A DNA stretch of 64,000 nt, from positions 186,001 to 250,000 of the forward strand of contig NW_027478892.1 of the NCBI RefSeq assembly GCF_051014685.1. The letters are read 5' to 3'. Origin of the DNA: Ptiloglossa arizonensis (Eukaryota; Arthropoda; Insecta; Hymenoptera; Colletidae). Position numbers and translations under genes: made by a program. This document shows positions 35,527-48,961 of the stretch, piece after piece. Under the pieces are notes generated by a model, which was not told the DNA's origin, did no database searches, and was given only the letters and a program-made list of their open reading frames with translations. Numbering within the stretch: position 1 is the first letter of the stretch; the number at the start of each line of letters is the position of its first letter.

Positions 35527-36750
35527 TGGAGGTAAGAAACGCTTGAGAAACTCAAAATTTTCGCAGTTCTGATCCTCGAAACGAATAACTAGAACGGCCC
35601 AGGGGAAAAGTGCGCATACCGTTGTAATCGGGCGAGTTTTTACTTTCAAATGCAACAGAAATTTTGCGGATTGATCAATCCGTTCGCGAGGTATGGCAGT
35701 TTGGAGATAAGAAACGCTTTAGAAACTCAAAATTTTCGCAGTTCTGATGCTCGAAACGAATAACTAGAACGGCCCAGGGGAAAAGTGCGCATACCGCTGT
35801 AATCGGGCGAGTTTCTACTTTCAAATGCAACAGAAATTTTGCGGATTGATCAATCCGTTCGCGGGATATGGCAGTTTGGAGATAAGAAACGCTTTAGAAA
35901 CTCAAAATTTTCGGAGTTTTATGCTCGAAACGAATAACTAGAACGGCCCAGGGGAAAAGTGCGAATACCGTTGTAATCGGGCGAGTTTCTACTTTCAAAT
36001 GCAACAGAAATTTTGCGGATTGGTCAATCCGTTCGCGAGATATGGCAGTTTGGAGGTAAGAAACGCTTGAGAAACTCAAAATTTTCGCAGTTCTGGTGCT
36101 CGAAACGAGTAACTGGAACGATCCAGGGGAAAACTACACATAGCGTTGTAATCAGGCGAGTTTCTACTTTCAAACGCAACAGAAATTTTGCGGATTGGTC
36201 AATCCGTTCGCGAGATATGGCAGTTTGGAGGTAAGAAGAGCTTGAGACACTCAAAATTTTCGCAGTTCTGATACTCGAAACGAATAACTGGAACGGCCTA
36301 GGGAAAAACTACACATACCGTTGTAATCGGACGAGTTTCTACTTTCAGATGCAACTGAAATTTTGCGGATTGGTCAATCCGTTCGCGAGATATGGGAGTT
36401 TGGAGGTAAGAAACGCTTGAGAAACTCAAAATTTTCGCAGTTCTGATGCTCGAAACGAATAACTGGAACGGCCTAGGGGAAAACTACACATACCGTTGTA
36501 ATCGGGCGAGTTTCTACTTTCAGATGCAACAGAAATTATGCGGATTGGTCAATCCGTTCGCGAGATATGGTCGTTTGGATGTAAGAAACGCTTGAGAAAC
36601 TCAAAATTTTCGCAGTTCTGATGCTCGAAACGAATAACTAGAACGGCCTAGGGGAAAAGTGCGCATACCGTTGTAATCGGGCAAGTTTCTACTTTCAAAT
36701 GCAACAGAAATTTTGCGGATTGGTCAATCCGTTCGCGAGATATGGCAGTA
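35527..36750 (+). repeat. 7-mer HOR, copy 1 of tandem pair (1,224 bp)
   Basis: This is a direct repeat with 36,751-37,974. Each unit has six 175-bp monomers and one 174-bp monomer. Shared private markers are CGAGTAACTGGAACGATCCAGG, CATAGCG, AAGAAGAGCTTGAGACACTC, GATACTCGAAACG, CTAGGGAAAAAC, GCAACTGAAAT, ATGGGAG, ATGGTCG and GGGCAAG. CAAATGC at 35,650 against CAAAGGC at 36,874 is one difference between them. Confidence 0.92.
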
Positions 36751-37974
36751 TGGAGGTAAGAAACGCTTGAGAAACTCAAAATTTTCGCAGTTCTGATCCT
36801 CGAAACGAATAACTAGAACGGCCCAGGGGAAAAGTGCGCATACCGTTGTAATCGGGCGAGTTTTTACTTTCAAAGGCAACAGAAATTTTGCGGATTGATC
36901 AATCCGTTCGCGAGGTATGGCAGTTTGGAGATAAGAAACGCTTTAGAAACTCAAAATTTTCGCAGTTCTGATGCTCGAAACGAATAACTAGAACGGCCCA
37001 GGGGAAAAGTGCGCATACCGCTGTAATCGGGCGAGTTTCTACTTTCAAATGCAACAGAAATTTTGCGGATTGATCAATCCGTTCGCGGGATATGGCAGTT
37101 TGGAGATAAGAAACGCTTTAGAAACTCAAAATTTTCGGAGTTTTATGCTCGAAACGAATAACTAGAACGGCCCAGGGGAAAAGTGCGAATACCGTTGTAA
37201 TCGGGCGAGTTTCTACTTTCAAATGCAACAGAAATTTTGCGGATTGGTCAATCCGTTCGCGAGATATGGCAGTTTGGAGGTAAGAAACGCTTGAGAAACT
37301 CAAAATTTTCGCAGTTCTGGTGCTCGAAACGAGTAACTGGAACGATCCAGGGGAAAACTACACATAGCGTTGTAATCAGGCGAGTTTCTACTTTCAAACG
37401 CAACAGAAATTTTGCGGATTGGTCAATCCGTTCGCGAGATATGGCAGTTTGGAGGTAAGAAGAGCTTGAGACACTCAAAATTTTCGCAGTTCTGATACTC
37501 GAAACGAATAACTGGAACGGCCTAGGGAAAAACTACACATACCGTTGTAATCGGACGAGTTTCTACTTTCAGATGCAACTGAAATTTTGCGGATTGGTCA
37601 ATCCGTTCGCGAGATATGGGAGTTTGGAGGTAAGAAACGCTTGAGAAACTCAAAATTTTCGCAGTTCTGATGCTCGAAACGAATAACTGGAACGGCCTAG
37701 GGGAAAACTACACATACCGTTGTAATCGGGCGAGTTTCTACTTTCAGATGCAACAGAAATTATGCGGATTGGTCAATCCGTTCGCGAGATATGGTCGTTT
37801 GGATGTAAGAAACGCTTGAGAAACTCAAAATTTTCGCAGTTCTGATGCTCGAAACGAATAACTAGAACGGCCTAGGGGAAAAGTGCGCATACCGTTGTAA
37901 TCGGGCAAGTTTCTACTTTCAAATGCAACAGAAATTTTGCGGATTGGTCAATCCGTTCGCGAGATATGGCAGTA
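36751..37974 (+). repeat. 7-mer HOR, copy 2 of tandem pair (1,224 bp)
   Basis: This is the second copy, and similarity continues to about 38,087. It starts at the GCAGTATGG monomer, a variant absent at the equivalent site upstream of copy 1, which fixes the left boundary between 35,526 and 36,750. The same monomer order is reused at 46.5-50.9 kb and 53.6-56 kb. Confidence 0.92.
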
Positions 37975-40774
37975 TGGAGGTAAGAAACGCTTGAGAAACT
38001 CAAAATTTTCGCAGTTCTGATCCTCGAAACGAATAACTAGAACGGCCCAGGGGAAAAGTGCGCATACCGTTGTAATCGGGCGAGTTTCTACTTTCAGATG
38101 CGACAGAAATTTTGCGGATGGATCAATCCGTTCGCGAGATATGGCAGTTTGGAGATAAGAAACGCTTTAGAAACTCAAAATTTTCGCAGTTTTATGCTCG
38201 AAACGAATAACTAGAACGGCCCAGGGGAAAAGTACGCACACCGTTGTAATCGGGCGAGTTTCTACTTTCAAACGCAACAGAAATTTTGCGGATTGTTCAA
38301 TCCGTTCGCGAGATATGGCAGTTTGGAGGTAAGAAACGCTTGAGAAACTCAAAATTTTCGCAGTTCTGATCCTCGAAACGAATAACTAGAACGGCCCAGG
38401 GGAAAAGTGCGCATACCGTTGTAATCGGGCGAGTTTTTACTTTCAAATGCAACAGAAATTTTGCGGATTGATCAATCCGTTCGCGAGGTATGGCAGTTTG
38501 GAGATAAGAAACGCTTTAGAAACTCAAAATTTTCGCAGTTCTGATGCTCGAAACGAATAACTAGAACGGCCCAGGGGAAAAGTGCGAATACCGTTGTCAT
38601 CGGGCGAGTTTCTACTTTCAAATGCAACAGAAATTTTGCGGATTGGTCAATCCGTTCGCGAGATATGGCAGTTTGGAGGTAAGAAGAGCTTGAGACACTC
38701 AAAATTTTCGCAGTTCTGATGCTCGAAACGAATAACTGGAACGGCCTAGGGGAAAACTACACATACCGTTGTAATCGGGCGAGTTTCTACTTTCAGATGC
38801 GACAGAAATTTTGCGGATGTATTAATCCGTTCGCGAGATATGGCAGTTTGGAGATAAGAAACGCTTTAGAAACTCAAAATTTTCGCAGTTTTATGCTCGA
38901 AACGAATAACTAGAACGGCCCAGGGGAAAAGTGCGAATACCGTTGTAATCGGGCGAGTTTCTACTTTCAAATGCAACAGAAATTTTGCGGATTGGTCAAT
39001 CCGTTCGCGAGATATGGCAGTTTGGAGGTAAGAAACGCTTGAGAAACTCAAAATTTTCGCAGTTCTGGTGCTCGAAACGAGTAACTGGAACGATCTAGGG
39101 GAAAACTACACATAGCGTTGTAATTAGGCGAGTTTCTACTTTCAAACGCAACAGAAATTTTGCGGATTGGTCAATCCGTTCGCGAGATATGGCAGTTTGG
39201 AGGTAAGAAACGCTTGAGAAACTCAAAATTCTCGCAGTTCTGGTGCTCGAAACGAATAACTGGGACGATCTAGGGGAAAACTACACATACCGTTGTAATC
39301 AGGCGAGTTTCTACTTTCAAACGCAACAGAAATTTTGCGGATTGGTCAATCCGTTCGCGAGATATGGCAGTTTGGAGGTAAGAAGAGCTTGAGACACTCA
39401 AAATTTTCGCAGTTCTGATGCTCGAAACGAATAACTGGAACGGCCTAGGGGAAAACTACACATACCGTTGTAATCGGGCGAGTTTCTACTTTCAGATGCG
39501 ACAGAAATTTTGCGGATGTATTAATCCGTTCGCGAGATATGGCAGTTTGGAGATAAGAAACGCTTTAGAAACTCAAAATTTTCGCAGTTTTATGCTCGAA
39601 ACGAATAACTAGAACGGCCCAGGGGAAAAGTGCGCATACCGTTGTAATCGGGCGAGTTTCTACTTTCAGATGCGACAGAAATTTTGCGGATGGATCAATC
39701 CGTTCGCGAGATATGGCAGTTTGGAGATAAGAAACGCTTTAGAAACTCAAAATTTTCGCAGTTTTATGCTCGAAACGAATAACTAGAACGGCCCAGGGGA
39801 AAAGTACGCACACCGTTGTAATCGGGCGAGTTTCTACTTTCAAACGCAACAGAAATTTTGCGGATTGTTCAATCCGTTCGCGAGATATGGCAGTTTGGAG
39901 ATAAGAAACGCTTTAGAAACTCAAAATTTTCGGAGTTTTATGCTCGAAACGAATAACTAGAACGGCCCAGGGGAAAAGTGCGAATACCGTTGTCATCGGG
40001 CGAGTTTCTACTTTCAAATGCAACAGAAATTTTGCGGATTGGTCAATCCGTTCGCGAGATATGGCAGTTTGGAGGTAAGAAACGCTTGAGAAACTCAAAA
40101 TTTTCGCAGTTCTGGTGCTCGAAACGAATAACTGGAACGATCTAGGGGAAAACTACACATACCGTTGTAATCAGGCGAGTTTCTACTTTCAAAGGCAACA
40201 GAAATTTTGCGGATTGGTCAATCCGTTCGCGAGATATGGCAGTTTGGAGGTAAGAAGAGCTTGAGAAACTCAAAATTTTCGCTGTTCTGATGCTCGAAAC
40301 GAATAACTGGAACGGCCTAGGGGAAAACTACACATACCGTTGTAATGGGGCGAGTTTCTACTTTCAGATGCAACATAAATTATGCGGATTGGTCAATCAG
40401 TTCGCGAGATATGGCCGTTTGGATGTAAGAAACGCTAGAGAAACTCAAAATTATCGCAGTTCTGATGCTCGAAACGAATAACTAGAACGGCCTAGGGGAA
40501 AAGTGCGCATACCGTTGTAATCGAGCGAGTTTCTACTTTCAGAAGCAACAGAAATTTTGCGGATTGGTCAATCCGTTCGCGAGATATGGCAGTTTGGAGG
40601 TAAGAAACGCTTGAGAAACTCAAAATTTTCGCAGTTCTGATGCTCGAAACGAATAACTGGAACGTCCTAGGGGAAAACTACACATACCGTTGTAATCGGG
40701 CGAGTTTCTACTTTCAGATGCAACAGAAATTATGCGGATTGGTCAATCCGTTCGCGAGATATGGTCGTTTGGAT
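37975..40774 (+). repeat. Mosaic of 7-mer fragments
   Basis: It contains a copy of 34.65-35.59 kb (at 38.85-39.78 kb) and two AAGAAGAGCTTGAGACACTC/GGATGTATTAATCC units 699 bp apart (about 38.68 and 39.38 kb). It also holds four 174-bp monomers between 38.8 and 40.0 kb. At 40.27-40.48 kb is the monomer with GTAATGGGGCG, TCAATCAGTTCG and ACGCTAGAG, which reappears at 51.7, 59.2, 60.6 and 61.7 kb. Confidence 0.82.
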
Positions 40775-41823
40775 GTAAGAAACGCTTGAGAAACTCAAAA
40801 TTTTCGCAGTTCTGATGCTCGAAACGAATAACTAGAACGGCCTAGGGGAAAAGTGCGCATACCGTTGTAATCGGGCGAGTTTCTACTTTCAAATGCAACA
40901 GAAATTTTGCGGATTGGTCAATCCGTTCGCGAGATATGGCAGTTTGGAGGTAAGAAACGCTTGAGAAACTCAAAATTTTCGCAGTTCTGATGCTCGAAAC
41001 GAATAACTAGAACGGCCTAGGGGAAAAGTGCGCATACCGTTGTAATCGGGCGAGTTTCTACTTTCAGATGCGACAGAAATTTTGCGGATGGATCAATCCG
41101 TTCGCGAGATATGGCAGTTTGGAGATAAGAAACGCTTTAGAAACTCAAAATTTTCGCAGTTTTATGCTCGAAACGAATAACTAGAACGGCCCAGGGGAAA
41201 AGTACGCACACCGTTGTAATCGGGCGAGTTTCTACTTTCAAACGCAACAGAAATTTTGCGGATTGCTCAGTCCGTTCGCGAGATATGGCAGTTTGGAGGT
41301 AAGAAACGCTTGAGAAACTCAAAATTTTCGCAGTTCTGGTGCTCGAAACGAACAACTGGAACGGTCTAGGGGAAAACTACACATACTGTTGTAATCAGGC
41401 GAGTTTCTACTTTCAAATGCAACAGAAATTTTGCGGATTGATCAATCCGTTCGCGAGATATGGCAGTTTGGAGGTAAGAAACGCTTGAGAAACTCAAAAT
41501 TTTCGCAGTTCTGGTGCTCGAAACGAATAACTGGAACGGTCGAGGGGAAAACTACACATACCGTTGTAATCAGGCGGGTTTCTACTTTCAAATGCAACAA
41601 AAATTTTGCGGATTGGTCAATCCGTTCGCGAGATATGGCAGTTTGGAGGTAAGAACCACTTGAGAAACTCAAAATTTTCGCAGTTCTGATGCGCGAAACG
41701 AATAACTGGAACGGCCTAGGGGAAAACTCCACATACCGTTGTAATCGGGCGAGTTTCTACTTTCAGATGCAACAGAAATTTTGCGGATTGGTCAATCCGT
41801 TCGCGAGATATGGCAGTTTGGAG
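40775..41823 (+). repeat. 6-mer HOR, copy 1 (1,049 bp)
   Basis: Six monomers, one of 174 bp, are repeated directly at 41,824. Markers in both are GTACGCACACCG, CATACTGTTG, AACGGTCGAGGGG, AATCAGGCGGGTTTC and AAGAACCACTTG. Differences include GATTGCTCAGTCCG (41,263-41,276) against GATTGTTCAATCCG, GATGCGCG (about 41,690) against GATGCTCG, and AACTCCACATACC (about 41,727) against AACTACACATACC. Confidence 0.9.
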
Positions 41824-42872
41824 GTAAGAAACGCTTGAGAAACTCAAAATTTTCGCAGTTCTGATGCTCGAAACGAATAACTAGAACGGCCTAGGGGAAA
41901 AGTGCGCATACCGTTGTAATCGGGCGAGTTTCTACTTTCAAATGCAACAGAAATTTTGCGGATTGGTCAAACCGTTCGCGAGATATGGCAGTTTGGAGGT
42001 AAGAAACGCTTGAGAAACTCAAAATTTTCGCAGTTCTGATGCTCGAAACGAATAACTAGAAAGGCCTAGGGGAAAAGTGCGCATACCGTTGTAATCGGGC
42101 GAGTTTCTACTTTCAGATGCGACAGAAATTTTGCGGATGGATCAATCCGTTCGCGAGATATGGCAGTTTGGAGATAAGAAACGCTTTAGAAACTCAAAAT
42201 TTTCGCAGTTTTATGCTCGAAACGAATAACTAGAACGGCCCAGGGGAAAAGTACGCACACCGTTGTAATCGGGCGAGTTTCTACTTTCAAACGCAACAGA
42301 AATTTTGCGGATTGTTCAATCCGTTCGCGAGATATGGCAGTTTGGAGGTAAGAAACGCTTGAGAAACTCAAAATTTTCGCAGTTCTGGTGCTCGAAACGA
42401 ATAACTGGAACGGTCTAGGGGAAAACTACACATACTGTTGTAATCAGGCGAGTTTCTACTGTCAAATGCAACAGAAATTTTGCGGATTGATCAATCCGTT
42501 CGCGAGATATGGCAGTTTGGAGGTAAGAAACGCTTGAGAAACTCAAAATTTTCGCAGTTCTGGTGCTCGAAACGAATAACTGGAACGGTCGAGGGGAAAA
42601 CTACACATACCGTTGTAATCAGGCGGGTTTCTACTTTCAAATGCAACAAAAATTTTGCGGATTGGTCAATCCGTTCGCGAGATATGGCAGTTTGGAGGTA
42701 AGAACCACTTGAGAAACTCAAAATTTTCGCAGTTCTGATGCTCGAAACGAATAACTGGAACGGCCTAGGGGAAAACTACACATACCGTTGTAATCGGGCG
42801 AGTTTCTACATTCAGATGCAACAGAAATTTTGCGGATTGGTCAATCCGTTCGCGAGATATGGCAGTTTGAAG
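41824..42872 (+). repeat. 6-mer HOR, copy 2 (1,049 bp)
   Basis: This is the second copy, with similarity running on to about 43,050 through the shared GTCAAACCG at 41,965/43,014. Private changes are AGAAAGGCCTAGG at about 42,059, CTACTGTCAAATG at about 42,460 and TTTGAAGGTAAG at about 42,868. Its CATACTGTTG and GGTCGAGG monomers recur at 52.7-52.9 and 57.6-57.8 kb. Confidence 0.9.
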
Positions 42873-43050
42873 GTAAGAAACGCTTGAGAAACTCAAAATT
42901 TTCGCAGTTCTGATGCTCGAAACGAATAACTAGAACGGCCTAGGGGAAAAGTGCGCAAACCGTTGTAATTGGGCGAGTTTCTACTTTCAAATGCAACAGA
43001 AATTTTGCGGATTGGTCAAACCGTTCGCGAGATATGGCAGTTTGGAGGTA

Positions 43051-46000
43051 AGAAACGCTTGAGAAACTCAAAATTTTCGCAGTTCTGATGCTCGAAACGA
43101 ATAACTAGAACGGCCCAGGGGAAAAGTGCGCACACCGTTGTAATCGGGCGAGTTTCTACTTTCAAACGCAACCGAAATTTTGCGGATTGGTCAATCCGTT
43201 CGCGAGATATGGCAGTTTGGAGGTAAGAACCACTTGAGAAACTCAAAATTTTCGCAGTTCTGATGCTCGAAACGAATAACTGGAACGGACTAGGGGAAAA
43301 CTACACATACCGTTGTAATCGGGCGAGTTTCTACTTTCAGACGCAACAGAAATCATGCGGATTGGTCAATCCGTTCGCGAGATATGGCAGTTTGGAGGTA
43401 AGAAACGCTTGAGAAACTCAAAATTTTCGCAGTTCTGATGCTCGAAACGAATAACTAGAACGGCCTAGGGGAAAAATGCGCATGCCGTTGTAATCGGGCG
43501 AGTTTCTACTTTCAGAAGCAACAGAAATTTTGCGGATTGGTCAATCCGTTCGCGAGATATGGCAGTTTGGAGGTAAGAACCACTTGAGAAACTCAAAATT
43601 TTCGCAGTTCTGATGCTCGAAACGAATAACTGGAACGGCCTAGGGGAAAACTACACATACCGTTGTAATCGGGCGAGTTTCTACTTTCAGATGCAACAGA
43701 AATTTTGCGGATTGGTCAATCCGTTCGCGAGATATGGCAGTTTGGATGTAACAAACGCTTGAGAAACTCAAAATTTTCGCAGTTCTGATGCTCGAACCGA
43801 ATAACTAGAACGGCCTAGGGGAAAAATGCGCATGCCGTTGTAATCGGGCGAGTTTCTACTTTCAGAAGCAACAGAAATTTTGCGGATTGGTCAATCCGTT
43901 CGCGAGATATGGGAGTTTGGAGGTAAGAAACGCTTGAGAAACTCAAAATTTTCGCAGTTCTGATGCTCGAAACGAATAACTGGAACGGCCTAGGGGAAAA
44001 CTACACATACCGTTGTAATCGGGCGAGTTTCTACTTTCAGATGCAACAGAAATTATGCGGATTGGTCAATCCGTTCGCGAGATATGGTCGTTTGGATGTA
44101 AGAAACGCTTGAGAAACTCAAAATTTTCGCAGTTCTGATGCTCGAAACGAATAACTAGAACGGCCTAGGGGAAAAGTGCGCATACCGTTGTAATCGGGCA
44201 AGTTTCTACTTTCAAATGCAACAGAAATTTTGCGGATTGGTCAATCCGTTCGCGAGATATGGCAGTATGGAGGTAAGAAACGCTTGAGAAACTCAAAATT
44301 TTCGCAGTTCTGATCCTCGAAACGAATAACTAGAACGGCCCAGGGGAAAAGTGCGCATACCGTTGTAATCGGGCGAGTTTTTACTTTCAAATGCAACAGA
44401 AATTTTGCGGATTGATCAATCCGTTCGCGAGATATGGCAGTTTGGAGATAAGAAACGCTTTAGAAACTCAAAATTTTCGCAGTTCTGATGCTCGAAACGA
44501 ATAACTAGAACGGCCCAGGGGAAAACAGCGCATACCGTTGTAATCGGGCGAGTTTCTACTTTCAAATGCAACAGAAATTTTGCGGATTGATCAATCCGTT
44601 CGCGAGATATGGCAGTTTGGAGATAAGAAACGCTTTAGAAACTCAAAATTTTCGGAGTTTTATGCTCGAAACGAATAACTAGAACGGCCCAGGGGAAAAG
44701 TGCGAATACCGTTGTCATCGGGCGAGTTTCTACTTTCAAATGCAACAGAAATTTTGCGGATTGGTCAATCCGTTCGCGAGATATGGCAGTTTGGAGGTAA
44801 GAAACGCTTGAGAAACTCAAAATTCTCGCAGTTCTGGTGCTCGAAACGAATAACTGGAACGATCTAGGGGAAAACTACACATACCGTTGTAATCAGGCGA
44901 GTTTCTACTTTCAAACGCAACAGAAATTTTGCGGATTGGTCAATCCGTTCGCGAGATATGGCAGTTTGGAGGTAAGAAACGCTTGAGAAACTCAAAATTC
45001 TCGCAGTTCTGATGCTCGAAACGAATAACTAGAACGGCCCAGGGGAAAAGTGCGCACACCGTTGTAATCGGGCGAGTTTCTACTTTCAAACGCAACAGAA
45101 ATTTTGCGGATTGGTCAATCCGTTCGCGAGATATGGCAGTTTGGAGGTAAGAAACGCTTGAGAAACTCAAAATTTTCGCAGTTCTGATGCTCGAACCGAA
45201 TAACTAGAACGGCCTAGGGGAAAAATGCGCATGCCGTTGTAATCGGGCGAGTTTCTACTTTCAGAAGCAACAGAAATTTTGCGGATTGGTCAATCCGTTC
45301 GCGAGATATGGCAGTTTGGAGGTAAGAACCACTTGAGAAACTCAAAATTTTCGCAGTTCTGATGCTCGAAACGAATAACTGGAACGGCCTAGGGGAAAAC
45401 TACACATACCGTTGTAATCGGGCGAGTTTCTACTTTCAGATGCAACAGAAATTTTGCGGATTGGTCAATCCGTTCGCGAGATATGGCAGTTTGGAGGTAA
45501 GAAACGCTTGAGAAACTCAAAATTTTCGCAGTTCTGATGCTCGAACCGAATAACTAGAACGGCCTAGGGGAAAAATGCGCATGCCGTTGTAATCGGGCGA
45601 GTTTCTACTTTCAGAAGCAACAGAAATTTTGCGGATTGGTCAATCCGTTCGCGAGATATGGTCGTTTGGATGTAAGAAACGCTTGAGAAACTCAAAATTT
45701 TCGCAGTTCTGATGCTCGAAACGAATAACTAGAACGGCCTAGGGGAAAAGTGCGCATACCGTTGTAATCGGGCAAGTTTCTACTTTCAAATGCAACAGAA
45801 ATTTTGCGGATTGGTCAATCCGTTCGCGAGATATGGCAGTATGGAGGTAAGAAACGCTTGAGAAACTCAAAATTTTCGCAGTTCTGATCCTCGAAACGAA
45901 TAACTAGAACGGCCCAGGGGAAAAGTGCGCATACCGTTGTAATCGGGCGAGTTTTTACTTTCAAATGCAACAGAAATTTTGCGGATTGATCAATCCGTTC

Positions 46001-46513
46001 GCGAGATATGGCAGTTTGGAGATAAGAAACGCTTTAGAAACTCAAAATTTTCGCAGTTCTGATGCTCGAAACGAATAACTAGAACGGCCCAGGGGAAAAG
46101 TGCGCATACCGTTGTAATCGGGCGAGTTTCTACTTTCAAATGCAACAGAAATTTTGCGGATTGATCAATCCGTTCGCGAGATATGGCAGTTTGGAGATAA
46201 GAAACGCTTTAGAAACTCAAAATTTTCGGAGTTTTATGCTCGAAACGAATAACTAGAACGGCCCAGGGGAAAAGTGCGAATACCGTTGTAATCGGGCGAG
46301 TTTCTACTTTCAAATGCAACAGAAATTTTGCGGATTGGTCAATCCGTTCGCGAGATATGGCAGTTTGGAGGTAAGAAACGCTTGAGAAACTCAAAATTTT
46401 CGCAGTTCTGGTGCTCGAAACGAGTAACTGGAACGATCTAGGGGAAAACTACACATAGCGTTGTAATCAGGCGAGTTTCTACTTTCAAACGCAACAGAAA
46501 TTTTGCGGATTGG
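43051..46513 (+). repeat. Dimer-rich mosaic with 9-mer relation
   Basis: AAGAACCACTTG monomers at 43,226 and 43,576 are 350 bp apart. The AACCGAATAACTAG/AAAAATGCGCATGCCG pair at about 45.19 and 45.54 kb is also 350 bp apart, showing local dimer amplification. About 44.09-44.71 kb recurs at 45.66-46.28 kb (spacing 1,574 bp, the same length as the left 9-mer but with unrelated variants). The end (46.0-46.5 kb) begins a 524-bp trimer that continues into the next 7-mer block. Confidence 0.82.
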
Positions 46514-48961
46514 TCAATCCGTTCGCGAGGTATGGCAGTTTGGAGATAAGAAACGCTTTAGAAACTCAAAATTTTCGCAGTTCTGATGCTCGAAACGAAT
46601 AACTAGAACGGCCCAGGGGAAAAGTGCGCATACCGCTGTAATCGGGCGAGTTTCTACTTTCAAATGCAACAGAAATTTTGCGGATTGATCAATCCGTTCG
46701 CGAGATATGGCAGTTTGGAGATAAGAAACGCTTTAGAAACTCAAAATTTTCGGAGTTTTATGCTCGAAACGAATAACTAGAACGGCCCAGGGGAAAAGTG
46801 CGAATACCGTTGTAATCGGGCGAGTTTCTACTTTCAAATGCAACAGAAATTTTGCGGATTGGTCAATCCGTTCGCGAGATATGGCAGTTTGGAGGTAAGA
46901 AACGCTTGAGAAACTCAAAATTTTCGCAGTTCTGGTGCTCGAAACGAGTAACTGGAACGATCTAGGGGAAAACTACACATAGCGTTGTAATCAGGCGAGT
47001 TTCTACTTTCAAACGCAACAGAAATTTTGCGGATTGGTCAATCCGTTCGCGAGATATGGCAGTTTGGAGGTAAGAAGAGCTTGAGACACTCAAAATTTTC
47101 GCAGTTCTGATACTCGAAACGAATAACTGGAACGGCCTAGGGGAAAACTACACATACCGTTTTAATCGGGCGAGTTTCTACTTTCAGATGCAACATAAAT
47201 TATGCGGATTGGTCAATCAGTTCGCGAGATATGGCCGTTTGGATGTAAGAAACGCTTGAGAAACTCAAAATTATCGCAGTTCTGATGCTCGAAACGAATA
47301 ACTAGAACGGCCTAGGGGAAAAGTGCGCATACCGTTGTAATCGGGCGAGTTTCTACTTTCAGAAGCAACAGAAATTTTGCGGATTGGTCAATCCGTTCGC
47401 GAGATATGGGAGTTTGGAGGTAAGAAACGCTTGAGAAACTCAAAATTTTCGCAGTTCTGATGCTCGAAACGAATAACTGGAACGGCCTAGGGGAAAACTA
47501 CACATACCGTTGTAATCGGGCGAGTTTCTACTTTCAGATGCAACAGAAATTATGCGGATTGGTCAATCCGTTCGCGAGATATGGTCGTTTGGATGTAAGA
47601 AACGCTTGAGAAACTCAAAATTTTCGCAGTTCTGATGCTCGAAACGAATAACTAGAACGGCCTAGGGGAAAAGTGCGCATACCGTTGTAATCGGGCAAGT
47701 TTTTACTTTCAAATGCAACAGAAATTTTGCGGATTGATCAATCCGTTCGCGAGGTATGGCAGTTTGGAGATAAGAAACGCTTTAGAAACTCAAAATTTTC
47801 GCAGTTCTGATGCTCGAAACGAATAACTAGAACGGCCCAGGGGAAAAGTGCGCATACCGCTGTAATCGGGCGAGTTTCTACTTTCAAATGCAACAGAAAT
47901 TTTGCGGATTGATCAATCCGTTCGCGAGATATGGCAGTTTGGAGATAAGAAACGCTTTAGAAACTCAAAATTTTCGGAGTTTTATGCTCGAAACGAATAA
48001 CTAGAACGGCCCAGGGGAAAAGTGCGAATACCGTTGTAATCGGGCGAGTTTCTACTTTCAAATGCAACAGAAATTTTGCGGATTGGTCAATCCGTTCGCG
48101 AGATATGGCAGTTTGGAGGTAAGAAACGCTTGAGAAACTCAAAATTTTCGCAGTTCTGGTGCTCGAAACGAGTAACTGGAACGATCTAGGGGAAAACTAC
48201 ACATAGCGTTGTAATCAGGCGAGTTTCTACTTTCAAACGCAACAGAAATTTTGCGGATTGGTCAATCCGTTCGCGAGATATGGCAGTTTGGAGGTAAGAA
48301 GAGCTTGAGACACTCAAAATTTTCGCAGTTCTGATACTCGAAACGAATAACTGGAACGGCCTAGGGGAAAACTACACATACCGTTTTAATCGGGCGAGTT
48401 TCTACTTTCAGATGCAACATAAATTATGCGGATTGGTCAATCAGTTCGCGAGATATGGCCGTTTGGATGTAAGAAACGCTTGAGAAACTCAAAATTATCG
48501 CAGTTCTGATGCTCGAAACGAATAACTAGAACGGCCTAGGGGAAAAGTGCGCATACCGTTGTAATCGGGCGAGTTTCTACTTTCAGAAGCAACAGAAATT
48601 TTGCGGATTGGTCAATCCGTTCGCGAGATATGGGAGTTTGGAGGTAAGAAACGCTTGAGAAACTCAAAATTTTCGCAGTTCTGATGCTCGAAACGAATAA
48701 CTGGAACGGCCTAGGGGAAAACTACACATACCGTTGTAATCGGGCGAGTTTCTACTTTCAGATGCAACAGAAATTATGCGGATTGGTCAATCCGTTCGCG
48801 AGATATGGTCGTTTGGATGTAAGAAACGCTTGAGAAACTCAAAATTTTCGCAGTTCTGATGCTCGAAACGAATAACTAGAACGGCCTAGGGGAAAAGTGC
48901 GCATACCGTTGTAATCGGGCAAGTTTTTACTTTCAAATGCAACAGAAATTTTGCGGATTGA
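46514..48961 (+). repeat. 7-mer HOR, two tandem units (1,224 bp each)
   Basis: The units span 46,514-47,737 and 47,738-48,961. The monomer order is GAGGTATGG; TTTTCGGAGTTTTATG (174 bp); CGAGTAACTGG with CATAGCG; AAGAAGAGCTTGAGACACTC with GATACTCG and CCGTTTTAATC; TCAATCAGTTCG with AATTATCGCAG; ATGGGAG; and ATGGTCG with GGGCAAG. This is the same order as 35.5-38 kb, with some changed variants (CCGTTTTAATC and CAACATAAATTATG). Confidence 0.92.

Noticed and set aside
44090..46280. 1,574-bp spacing here as a relic of the left 9-mer HOR
   Set aside because: The spacing is the same only because both units have nine monomers with one 174-bp member. The monomer variants and their order are different.
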